This document shows, piece after piece, positions 34,774-45,800 of a stretch of DNA of 64,000 nucleotides. Origin of the DNA: Anaeramoeba flamelloides (taxonomy: Eukaryota > Metamonada > Anaeramoebidae); the NCBI GenBank assembly GCA_027625915.1, contig JANTQA010000023.1, positions 4,774,001 to 4,838,000 on the forward strand, read 5' to 3'. How positions within the stretch are numbered: position 1 is the first letter of the stretch; every line of letters begins with the position of its first letter. The notes beneath the pieces were generated by a model that saw only the letters and a program-made list of their open reading frames with translations, ran no database searches and was not told where the DNA came from. A program made the position numbers and the translations under genes.

Positions 34774-37420
34774 TACTTGTTTATTTTATAATTTTAATAT
34801 TTAAATTTATTCTAAAAGGATGTGATATTATTATAAATTAAGGTTTAAATCTTTTTTACAGATCCAAAAATTCTTAAAAGATAAAGTTAATAATCTTCTT
34901 ATATTAATTTATAACTCGTTTTGAATTGCTAAGTGCACTTTATAACTTTTAACTATCGTGCTGTAATTAAAATTGTAAAATAAAAATTATTTATTGATCT
35001 AATCACCTTAATTATTTAATTAAAATAAATGAATGGAATATCTCTAAGTTAATGGGTTTTTTTTTCATCATATAATTAAACAAATTTAATATTCCAAAAT
35101 ATTAAATAATTAATCAAGAAAAAATCAAAAAAATTAAAAAAATTATATTCTTATTCTAAGTATTGAAGAAGTATAAATTCTATCTTTGATGTCTCTTTAC
35201 TTAAATTTCTAAAATTATATTAAAGAATTAAAGTAGATTACAGGATTATTAATAAGGAAGTAAAGGTCCAAATTATCTTTAAGGTTCAAAAACAGAAAAC
35301 AATTAATTGACTCAAAAGAAAAAAAAAAATTAAAGAAAATAATAAACAAATTAAAAAGGGTTTATAAGAAGCCATTTAAAAAATCAAAAAAAAAAAAAAA
35401 AAAACACTAATATTAAATTAAGAATGCCCAACACCAGGTCACAACACCTCTGGTTCATTTAATTTAACTTGATGAGGAACATGAAGGTTCATTTCGAGTA
35501 TTTTTGTTTAAGTTGTTGAATTTTCTAATCTCTTTTTGGTCTTATTTACTTGAAACCTTTGGTCATTTTTAACCTTTTTTTTTTTTTTTTTTTTTTTTCA
35601 AGTTTTTCATACTTTTGTGTTTCATTGTCACCTTACTAGCCAATTACCACTTGATTTCATTTTCATTGTAACTCTTCTTCACAATATCTATAGAAATTTA
35701 GTCCTGGGTAAAATAGAAAAAATATATTTCTTTTTGATCTTATTCGTTAAATGTTGATCAGCTCACTTTTATTTTTCATGATTCATGATACAATTTGTAT
35801 ATAAAAAAAAATTGTTTAATTATTTTTTTCTTTAATTTTGAAGAGAAAATTACTTTACAACCGTTTACAGTAAACTTTTCCAAAAAGTGCAAGAATGGTG
35901 GAAAATCTAAGATTTTACTCAATTCTTTTGAATTCCCGAAAAAAAACTATATGATTTTTATCTTTCAGAAAAAAAAAAAAAATTCAAAAAAATTCTTTTT
36001 ATTTCTTGAATTAAAAAATAAACCAGGTACTCTTATTTAGGTTTTTCAGGTTAAAAAAAAAAATAAGTTAAATTTTTGATTTTACTCTATTCTTTTAAAT
36101 TATGGAAATCGAATGTACTTGACAGCACTTTATGACAGAACTCCACAAAAAAAAGATTTAAATCAACTATAAAATTAATTTTTTGTTTTTCTTTTCATAT
36201 ATAACAATTTTTTATTTTTATTTTTGAGCTTTATAAAGGAGTTCCTATTTAACCAATTTAGCAAAATTTCAAATTTTTAGATTTTTTTTTTGAATTTTTA
36301 CAGTTTAACTATTTTTATTTGATTTGTTTTCCAGAATTTATAAAATTTAAGTAAATTTAGATATTTTGCTCTATAATTTTTAAATTATGGATACGATAGT
36401 AACTTTGCTATAATCTACCGAAAAAAAATTAATAATTAGAATTTTATTCTTTTAGAATTTTTAAATATTGCTTGGATTTCCAATAAGTTAAATTTTCTAA
36501 TTTGGTCAGGTAAAACCCCTTAATTCCAAATTTGTTGATTTTAATCCTTCGGTATACCACTTGATATTCTAAATTTCCAGCGTTTGAAAATTTATCCCTC
36601 TTTTTAATTTTTTGAAGGTATACAAATCAAAAGTTTCTATTAATGTATTTTTTCTTCTTTATATTTTTAAATTTTAGTGAGATCAATTTTTGTTTCACTT
36701 TATGAATTAGTTCATAGACTAATATTAATTTGTAATAGCTTTTTAAATATTTTCTGATTAAAGATATCATTGATAGATTTTATTTTAAAAGTTGTGAACT
36801 TTTCGATTTTAAGTTATGGAAAAAATAATAGGAGAAAAAAATAAACTTTTTGTTAATAAAAGAAAAAGTATTATTAACAATAAATAAAATTATCACAGTA
36901 TGTGACAAATTATTGATAACCAGCTGTATCATAGAGTGAAGTACTAAATACTTTAATTTTAATATTTTTTTCTATTTTTGTGTTATTATTGTCATTTTTT
37001 TTTTTAATAATTTAACATATCACTCTTGTTTTGTACAAAGTTATTTGAGAAGAGTTATATTATTTTTGAGTTATAATAGAGAATGAATGAGTAAAAATGG
37101 CTACTTTTGAATCTAATTTATTGTTCTATTTCAAGATTAGTTTTAAAAAAACACCAAAACACTTTTTTTTTATTCAGAAAGTAAAAAAAAAAAAAAAAAA
37201 TTATGAATCAAAATATCTCCCTTCAAATCAAAATTTTAAAGACTGACTATAATTAACTTTTTTTGTTTCCATAAATTGGGAGCAATTGCGTATATTTTGA
37301 TTTCAAGTTTTAATGTTGGTTACACTAAAACAAAAAAAAAAATTCTTTCAGTAAGGTTATTACCATTACATTTTGGAAATTTTTTATAATAAAAAATAAA
37401 AAACTATTTTTCAAAAATTT

Positions 37421-37545
37421 TGACTCATTTTATTATGTTAATAGAAGTTGTTTTGAGTGTTTTGTCCATACTCTCATCAAAAAAATATTTTCAAATTTTA
37501 GGATCAGAATCATTTTTTCTAATTTTGTTTTTCTAATTACAACAC
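37421..37545 (-). repeat. Repeat family A, 3' fragment
   Basis: Carries TTTTGACTCATTTTATTATG, AGAAGTTGTTTTGAGTG and GGATCAGAATCATTTTTTCT in the same order as the reversed copy at 59275-59835. Confidence 0.6.
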
Positions 37546-37775
37546 ACTTAAAGGTTGATTCCTCACTTTATCAAAATAGAAAACTCTCAAAAAGTTTTAA
37601 TCTGAAAAAGTCTTGAATTTTTTAAAACTACAGTACAAAATTTCGCAAAAATTCTGAAAATAAATCAAAATAAAGCCATTAAAAAAATTTTATTTATTTA
37701 TTTTGGTTTAATTAATAACAAATTGTAAAACATAAAAATAATGAAAAATAAAAAACAAAAAACAAAAAAATAAAA

Positions 37776-40046
37776 TTAGAATACATTAGAATCTATTAAC
37801 AAGTTTATGTTTAAATTTTGTTCTATTTGATGATTTTGGCAGGTGAGTGTTCTTCTTTTAAGAGAATTTTGTTGATTATTAATTTGCTTGAGATATCCAA
37901 ACAACAATAAACTATTTAAAAAATCCTTAAAGGGAGAAACCTCAAATATTGAAGAATGATCAAAATTAAATTTTTGGAGATAATCGTCTGAAACATAATC
38001 CCAATAATTCCCATTATTCAGCCCATATTTAACAATGATATCCTTTACTAATTTAAGCTTTCTTCCACGGTTGTTGGAATATAAATTCAAGGGGTCGTCA
38101 TCGTAAGCGAGGTCGATTAGATTATAATATTGCTGAACAAAGCCGTTTTTTTTGAAAAGATCTTGCGCAAGTATTAAGCAGGATAATACAAATTTTGTTT
38201 TACCTAAATATTTCAAATGCTGTTCATAAAATTGCTTCCTTTGTTCCATTGAAAATAAATCACCTAGACCATTTATGAATCTTTTTTCAAACCAGTACAT
38301 TAATATTCTTTCAGTAAAAATGAGATCATATATTTCACTTAGCTTGTGAAAAATAGCTGCGTCATTTTCAAATAATAGATTTGATCTTTTCTTTTTATTA
38401 TTATTTTTTGTTCCAAATTCAACTTTTATTTGATTTTGAATATTTTTTTTATGATTTTTTTTCTTGGTAATCTTTTTTGTAATATTGACATTCTTTTTAA
38501 AATTGGTATTCTTTTTAATATTGGCATTCTTTTTAAAATTGGTATTCTTTTCAATATTGACATTCTTTTGACAATTTTTCTGTGATAAGAAATTATTTGA
38601 TTTATAATTTTGTTTTTGTTGTGGTTTTTCTCGGATGCATTTCATAAATAATTGGTTAGCTTGTTCAATAACAAGATTCCCTTTTTCATGTTTTTGTGTT
38701 CTTGTTCTGCTTGCTCCAATTTTTTTATTTAATTTTCTTTTTTGTCGATCTTGCCTTTTTTGTGCTCTAGAGATTTCATTTAATATCTTGGATAATTTTA
38801 AACAGATTTTTGGTAATTTTTGCTCTTGCTCTTGTTCTTGTTCTTGTTCTTGTTCTTTTGCTTTTTGTTGTTTTTTGTTAAAAGATCCGTTATTTGTGTT
38901 TTGCACAATGGAAATCATCCCAACCATAATTTCTAAAATAAACTCGGTAAAAGTCCTTCGGGAATTTGATAACAAATATTTTAATTGTGACTTATACTCT
39001 TTGGCTTGGGTAACCGACTGATCTAATATTTCCGCGATCCGATCAGCAAACACATTTGTGTAAGGTGTCAAAATTTTTTGGGATGCTCCTCCAGTCATAA
39101 CCCACAGCTGTCCAGTTAATAATTTAAATATTTCTTTTCCATATTTGCCAATAGAATATCGCCTTTTTTTATTGATTTTTGATTGTAAATCAATCCTCTT
39201 ATCTGGATCAGTGACTAACGACCCATAGCCATTAGACAGGTTTGGTAAAGAGGTTTGGTTAAGATCTAAATTTAAGTCCAATTCTAAATCATACCCAAAA
39301 TTGAGATCACTTTCTTGATCAGGCTTATTTTTATATTTGTTGCTTGGCTTTTTATTTTTAATTTTCTTTTTTTTATTTTTTAATTTTGTTCCACATTTAT
39401 GATCTTGTTCATTTTCTTGCACAACAATTTGGTTTTTTAAGAATTTTTTTTTTCTTTTTGAGGTTCGTTTTTTTGTTGCCAATTGCAGCACTTTTTGTTT
39501 TGATATTTTGGGCTGCTTTTGTTTGGTTTTCTTGTTGTGGGTTTCTATTTCTTTTTCTTTTTGTTGTGGGATCAAATTTTGTTCTTGTGGAAAGGAATTT
39601 GTTAAAAGGAAAAGATCTTGATTTATGGAATCATTTAATTCTGTGTTTTGTTCAAACGAGCAATTTTGGCTCAATTCTAAATTGTTTATTTTATTATTAT
39701 CTTGGCTGTTGTTTGTTAAAGTGTTTAATTCGGTGTCTCCATTTGCTAGATCTATTTTACTATCAAATAAATCTAAACGCGAGAAAATATTTTCAAAGTT
39801 TTTGTCAAAACCATAAAAAGGTAACTCTTCTTGCTGCTCTTCTTGCTGTTCTTGCTCCACTTCTTGTTCATAGATCCAGTTAAAAAGAGTTTCTTTTTCA
39901 AAAAAATCTTGGTTTTGTTGGTAGCCATTCGAAAAGCTTTCCATTTCGTTACCAAAAAACTCTTTACCTTGATCACTAAAAGGAAGCTCCGAAAATTCAC
40001 TTGACGAATTTTTTTGTTGTGAGAAACTAGAGTTTTGGCTTTTCAT
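37776..40046 (-). CDS. Unrecognised Q/N/K-rich protein, probably nuclear
   Basis: This is a single uninterrupted frame of 756 codons from ATG at 40046 to TAA. I recognise no family. Residues 1-160 are Ser/Gln/Glu/Asn-rich with scattered aromatics, like an acidic activation-type or disordered region. 170-240 is strongly basic (KKRTSKRKKK, KLKNKKKKIKNKK), a plausible nuclear localisation signal. 285-385 is a compact, mixed-composition segment (RRYSIGKYGKEIFKLL, TGGASQKILTPY) that looks folded and helical. A (QE)n tract lies at 398-410, a six-residue repeat of the form KNxN[IF]xK at 494-524, and a second folded-looking helical region at 560-725 (FHKLSEIYDLIFTERI, YWFEKRF). It has no introns, unlike its neighbours. 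A role in transcription or chromatin is a guess from composition alone. Confidence 0.8.
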   Translation of the reverse strand: MKSQNSSFSQQKNSSSEFSELPFSDQGKEFFGNEMESFSNGYQQNQDFFEKETLFNWIYEQEVEQEQQEEQQEELPFYGFDKNFENIFSRLDLFDSKIDLANGDTELNTLTNNSQDNNKINNLELSQNCSFEQNTELNDSINQDLFLLTNSFPQEQNLIPQQKEKEIETHNKKTKQKQPKISKQKVLQLATKKRTSKRKKKFLKNQIVVQENEQDHKCGTKLKNKKKKIKNKKPSNKYKNKPDQESDLNFGYDLELDLNLDLNQTSLPNLSNGYGSLVTDPDKRIDLQSKINKKRRYSIGKYGKEIFKLLTGQLWVMTGGASQKILTPYTNVFADRIAEILDQSVTQAKEYKSQLKYLLSNSRRTFTEFILEIMVGMISIVQNTNNGSFNKKQQKAKEQEQEQEQEQEQKLPKICLKLSKILNEISRAQKRQDRQKRKLNKKIGASRTRTQKHEKGNLVIEQANQLFMKCIREKPQQKQNYKSNNFLSQKNCQKNVNIEKNTNFKKNANIKKNTNFKKNVNITKKITKKKNHKKNIQNQIKVEFGTKNNNKKKRSNLLFENDAAIFHKLSEIYDLIFTERILMYWFEKRFINGLGDLFSMEQRKQFYEQHLKYLGKTKFVLSCLILAQDLFKKNGFVQQYYNLIDLAYDDDPLNLYSNNRGRKLKLVKDIIVKYGLNNGNYWDYVSDDYLQKFNFDHSSIFEVSPFKDFLNSLLLFGYLKQINNQQNSLKRRTLTCQNHQIEQNLNINLLIDSNVF
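38480..38575 (-). repeat. In-frame 18-bp tandem repeats in the 37776-40046 gene
   Basis: Roughly five imperfect copies encode KNxN[IF]xK units (residues 494-524). The DNA phrase TTCTTTTTAAAATTGGTA recurs with small changes, showing recent slippage or duplication kept in frame. Confidence 0.7.
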
Positions 40047-40463
40047 AAAACTCTTTTCTTTTGAATTTAAAAAGTAAAAAATGAGAAATTTTTGAGGAAT
40101 TTGAATTTGGATAAAAATATTTGATTTGCTTCTTAAAATTTTAAGTTTTTGTTTTGATTTTTATCTTAAAAAGCAAATAGCCAATGGTTTCGTTTTTGAA
40201 ATAAACTTTATATTCATTTTATTACAAATTGAGTATCAAATGATGGGAATTTATAAAAAGAGTTAATGAGAAAATATTTTTTTAATTTTTGAAAAAGGAT
40301 AAGGTGTAAAGTTTTTGAAAAATGTTGTGCTTTCAATATGAAAGTATTCTTCAGGGGTTGATGATCTTAGTTTTCAAATGTTTGGGAATTTTCTATTTTA
40401 GCTTTTAAATAATCTTTTTTTCTTTTTTTCTTGACTTATTTTCTTTTCAATACTGTATCTTCT

Positions 40464-41022
40464 TTTAAATATTTTGACTCACCTGAAATAATAAATTGAG
40501 AAATACATATATATACATATAATTATTCTATATTATTGAATTCAAGAACTAACTTATAATTAGCCCGGATTAATAATTCACTTGTAATTCATTCTAAGCA
40601 TATAAAAACCTTGATATCTTAAAAATTAAAAAAAAAAATAAAACCAAAAATCGAAAAAAAAGTGAGTCATAATAATTTAAATGAACAATTCAGATTTTTT
40701 ATTACTGAACTTTCACTGAAAGAAATTTAAGAATACGATTTTTTACTTCAATTAAATTTATTTTAAAATACATTACATTGTGGATATTTTATTAGTGATT
40801 AATTATCTTTTAAAAGATTTTTTTTTTTTCAAAATGATCTTTGCAAAAAAAAAAGAAAAAAAAGAAAAAAAAAAGAAAGAAAAACAAAAATTTGAAAAAG
40901 CAAAATTGGAAAAAATGATTCTGATCCAAAAATTTAAAATTATTTTTTTGACAACAATACGGTAATAAATCCTCAAACAACATCCATAAAATTATAAAGC
41001 GAGTTAAAAATTTTGAAATCTG
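40464..41022 (+). repeat. Dispersed repeat family A, copy 2
   Basis: Same order as 5281-5850: CACCTGAAATAATAAATTGA, AATTCACTTGTAATTCATTC, TTTTTTATTACTGAACTTTC, ATGATTCTGATCCAAAAATT, and an end GCGAGTTAAAAATTTTGAAA. The start ATTTTGACTC and end GAGTTAAAAAT form short inverted terminal repeats. Confidence 0.7.
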
Positions 41023-41592
41023 GTTTAGATAGATAGATATAGATATAGATAAATAAATAGATATTATCTTCAATACAATTTTGGTATTTTTTATTTTTTC
41101 TAATTTAAAGTTATCATAATTAAAAATAAATTTAATTTATGGTCTTTACTATAGGGATCAAACTGTTAGTTATATTAAAGAAAAAGAATTGTTTTATTTA
41201 TAAAAAAAAAAAAAAAAAAGGAAATGAAATTGTAACTTTGAACTTTATGACAATTTCAATCAATAAAACTTTACCCAGATTATATATTAGAATGTGATAT
41301 AAACTAATTGAAACTATTTACGGATTTATTGATATGCAACAATTTGAGTTTCAAAAATAAAATTCCATATTCTTGTAGCACTATTCGACAACTTATTTAT
41401 AGAAATATGTCTAATTGAATAAAATCAAATAATCCAAATGGAAATGATATAACACATATTATAATGATTGTTATATCTAAATATTTATGATTCAATTATT
41501 TTTAAAATAATTAGACAAACAATAAAAAAAATTATTATAAATAAAAAAAAAAAAAGTTATTTACATAAATATTATCAAGGGGAAGGACTCCA

Positions 41593-41618
41593 ATATATAT
41601 ATATATATATATATATAT
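41593..41618 (+). repeat. (AT)n microsatellite
   Basis: Thirteen AT units in a row within intergenic DNA. Confidence 0.9.
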
Positions 41619-42896
41619 CAATGAGACCCCTGATCAACAATTATATTTGATATTATTTTACAACTTCTTTTATTATGAATAATACTATTAAAAATCATTG
41701 TCAGATGTTTGTCGATGTTTTAATATTAATAATAAAAGGGAAAATAAATCAAATTAATGAAAAATTACTTGATATCGGTATAATAATTGTTCAATTTGGA
41801 TTAAAATTCAATAAAGAAAAAATAGATATTTCATCAGATTAAATATTTTAGAATTTAAGTGGAAGTGCAAATAGAGTGTAATTTACAGTTCTTACTCAGA
41901 AAAATTAAAAAAAAGAAAGAATTTTTTTTTTTCTTTTTAAAACGTTAAAAAAACAAAAATGGTTGAAAATTTTCATCTCAAAATCATTTCTTGATAATTT
42001 TTACATATTTCTTTCAATTTTTTCAATAATATTATTTTTTGGGCTTTACTATATAATTGAGATATGATATAAACCCCATTCCAAAAAATTTTGAAACACC
42101 CAAAATAAAAAATAGGTAAAAAAAATCTCAATATATATTATTTTTGCAAACATAATATAAAACCTCATTTAAATTACCTACTTGTAATGTTATTATTAAA
42201 TAATTATTTTTATCCCAATAAAAGAAAAAAATATAAAAATCAAAAATCAAATTCTTCAGTCCAAAATGATGAAACAAGCTGAAAAAAAAAATTGTATTTT
42301 CAAAATTTGTTGAAATTTCACCAACAAGTACTTATTGATCAAATCAAAAGATACTCCATCAACTAATTGTATGTGATTTTTCTATTTAACAAACTCAAAA
42401 CTAACCTTCCATCAACTATTGAAAAAAAAATCCACCATCTAACGAAAAAGATTACCTAACTGCAAAAAAAAGAAATGTAAACTAAACATAAAAAACAAAA
42501 AATGAAATAGTTTATAAAATCAAAATTATTTCCAAATTGAATCGAAAGTGTATGATTGCTATTCTTTCAACTGTTGTAACGGTGTCCGAATTTTTGGAAT
42601 TTAGTTTATATTGACAATTAAAAGATAAATAAATAATCTTTTTTCATTTATCAGGCACTGTAAACCTTAAATTTATTTTGTTTAAAAAGTTTAAATATTA
42701 TTATTTTTAAAATATAAAAATGATGAAATAATTACTAAAATTTCGATGATAATAATAATGTATTTAATTAAAAGAAATATAAAAATAATCAAAATAAAAT
42801 ATTTTTAAAAAAATAAATATAATTAAAATAATAATAATAATAAATAAATAAAAAAATAAAAAAATAAAGTATTGAAAGGCTGTAAAAAAAAAGCAT

Positions 42897-45800
42897 TTAA
42901 AAAATAATACATTTTTTACCATCTTTATCTTTTTTATTTCCGCCATTTTCTCCCTTCTTGCCCTTCTTCTTCTTCTTCTTCTTCTTCTTCTTCCCCTTCT
43001 TGCCTTTTTTGTTATTGGATTCATCAGAATCTTCGTCTTTTTGTTCATCTAGTATTTTTTGGCGTTTAGCTTCTTCGATTTTCCATTCACGAACTTGTCG
43101 AATAATATTATAAAAGGCTTCTTCAACATTTGTACCTGTTTTTGCAGAGGTTTCTAAATAAACTGAATTTGCTGATTGGGCCATTTTTTCTCCTTCTTCT
43201 TGTGAAATTAACCTTTCTTTTTGAAGATCAGATTTATTTGCTAAAGTAACCGTTGGTACCTTTCGATTGTTGACAGTTCTCGTTATCGTTTTATGTAATT
43301 TCCTTGCTTCTGTGTAACTTGCTCGGGAAATTATTGAATAAACAATCATAAACCCTTCACCTAATCTAATACATTTATCCCTCACTGAACCATATTCGTC
43401 TTGCCCAGCCGTATCAATTATTTCTAAATAGCATGGCTTTTCGTCGACTTCAATGAGCTTTTCATAATTTTCGCCTATTGTGTGGATATAATTGGTTTTA
43501 TGATAAATATTTTTTTTGATTTATTTTTATTTAATATTGATCTAAAAAATTATGTTTTATTTGAAAAAAAATATTTGTAAAATAATAATTGTTAAAACCT
43601 TCATTAAGAATAAACTCAACCCCATAAATTTTGAAATAATTTTATGGGCATAATTCTATTTATTTATATTCTTTCCCTACAAAATTAATAAAAGTAATTT
43701 TTTTTATTTTTTATAGATTTTACTTTTTCGAAATTTTTTTTAAGTTCTTTGGGTTCCTCCTATTCGGAAATTTTTTAGAGTGTTTGGATGAGGAGGCAGA
43801 AAAAAAAAAACATTTTAAGAATTGATAAACTTGTGACATGATTAGATCTTAAAACTTAACTTATCTGAAGTGATTGAAGTGATTGAACTGGGATTTAGCA
43901 ACTGAAGTTAACGGGGCAAATTGAAGTGAACTGAAAATAACTGAAGTGTATAATCTGCCCAATCGATACTTTGACTGGATTAATGTTGCAGAGTCAATAT
44001 CTTGGACTTATATTTTGCCAAAACAAGATTTGGGAAACTTGCAAAATTTAAAAAAATAAAAAAAAAAAAGTAACTGAAAAGAAAAATTGAAGCTCAATTT
44101 TTCGAAAATCAATTCTTATTCTTAAAAACTCAGTCACGTTGTAGATAAACCTTATCTATAAAGTTCTAATTTAAAACTTAATCAAGTAGCATATTTCCTT
44201 TGATCTATAGTTGGTAAAATATTTAAATCTCTTTATTAAATCAAATTATGGTGGCGATTCCAAAATAATTAGCATAAAAGGCAACAACTAACAAACACTT
44301 TCAACACTTTTGAGTGCAAAAAAAAACTTTTGAAGTTTTTGCTTTTTTTTTATTATCTTTATTTTTCCTCTTTTTTATTTCTTGTTTTTCTTTCTCTTTT
44401 TCTTGTCTTTGTTTCAAAATTATCTTTTTCTTTTCATTTTTTAAAGAAATGCTATTTTATGAGTAATAATCTTGTCTACATTATAGCAAGGATAAAAAAC
44501 TCTAAATACAATTAGGGTTTCAGAAAGTGCCTAGAGTTTCCAGAATTCAAAAGAAGAGAGAAAAATCTTAGACTTTACTCAATTCTTTTAAATTCTGGAA
44601 AAACTAACAACAGTTTTTTTTAATTTGACAAATAAACAGAAAATTAAATAAATTTTCAGTTTCTTTCTTTGAATTAAAAAAAGCTTTATGAAAGGTGCCG
44701 TAGAGTACCGTAGAGTGCCTAGGTTTTTTTCACTTTTTGTTTTTGTTTGGAAGTGTTCTAGGTTTTTTTTACTTTTTGAAATAAACAGAAAATTTTAATA
44801 AATTTTCGGTTTATTACAATAATTAAAAAAAACCTAACGAAAATCTATTGATTTTCTAATAAAAACAAAAAGTAAAAAAAAAACCTAACGGCAAATAGTG
44901 GGTGATTTTGCTGAATCGCCTCTCTTAGATAATAATAATAAGTAATTTTTTAAAAAAAGTTTACATTTTTTTGTTTTTTATTTTGCTTTTTCATTTTTTT
45001 ATAAATAGAACCATTAATTTCAGTAAAAAAATTTAATCTGGAATACAATATTTAAAATAAATTATCAATTTGAATCAAAGAAACTACATATTAAAATAAA
45101 TAAAAAAAAATCGAGAAATATTATTTTTACTATTATCTTTAATTTTTCTAAAAGAAAATGGGGGTAACTAAGGTTTTAAACAATTTTTTTTTATTTTTTT
45201 TTTAATTATTTAGTTTAAAAGATGTTTATTTAAGTTTGTTATTTTCCATGGGATTTTTTTTGCATTTTTTGTTTAATTTTAAAAGAGGAATTTTGAAATT
45301 AAATTTTGGTTTTGATCTTCAAAATTTAAAAAGTATATCAGTTTCAATTATATAATTTTGAGCAATAATAATAGACTGGCAATTATTAATGGTTGATTTC
45401 TTTATAAAAACGTTTTTATAAAATTAAATAATCTCTTTTTCGGTCAAAGGTGCCCAATTTTATTGAAGAGGTAGAACAGATTCTATGTTTTTTTTCATTA
45501 TTCTTCTCAAACTAAAAATTTCAATTTTTAGATCAAAATCATTTTTTCTCATTTAGTAAAATTTTATTTTTTTTTTTTTTCGTTTCTTTCTTCTTTTTTT
45601 TTATTTTTTTTTTAAAAATTGAATTTGAAAAAAAGAAAATGTTTGAACTCCAAATAAACATTAAGAAAAGTTAGGTTTTGTATGTTCTTTTAAAATTCAT
45701 ACATTAACTATTAAAAAATATTATTGTCAAAAATTTTAATTTCCAAAAGAAATTAGAGAAATTTTGCACGAGAAGTCCCAATGAAAGAAGCCAAAAATTT

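Larger units (their letters stand above)
34602..37775. other. Intergenic between two convergent genes
   Basis: The receptor kinase gene (+) and the gene at 37776-40046 (-) end toward each other. The stretch contains an AT/TTC microsatellite (34722-34773), long A and T tracts (about 35386-35402 and 35577-35598), a fragment resembling family C (35880-36140) and a 3' fragment of family A (37421-37545, reversed). I see no gene. Confidence 0.55.
40047..42896. other. Intergenic 5' of the 37776-40046 gene and 3' of the Ras gene
   Basis: The stretch contains repeat A copy 2 (40464-41022), an (AT)n microsatellite (41593-41618) and a short motif shared with 11100-11230 (AGAGTGTAATTTACA). No gene is visible. 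Confidence 0.55.
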
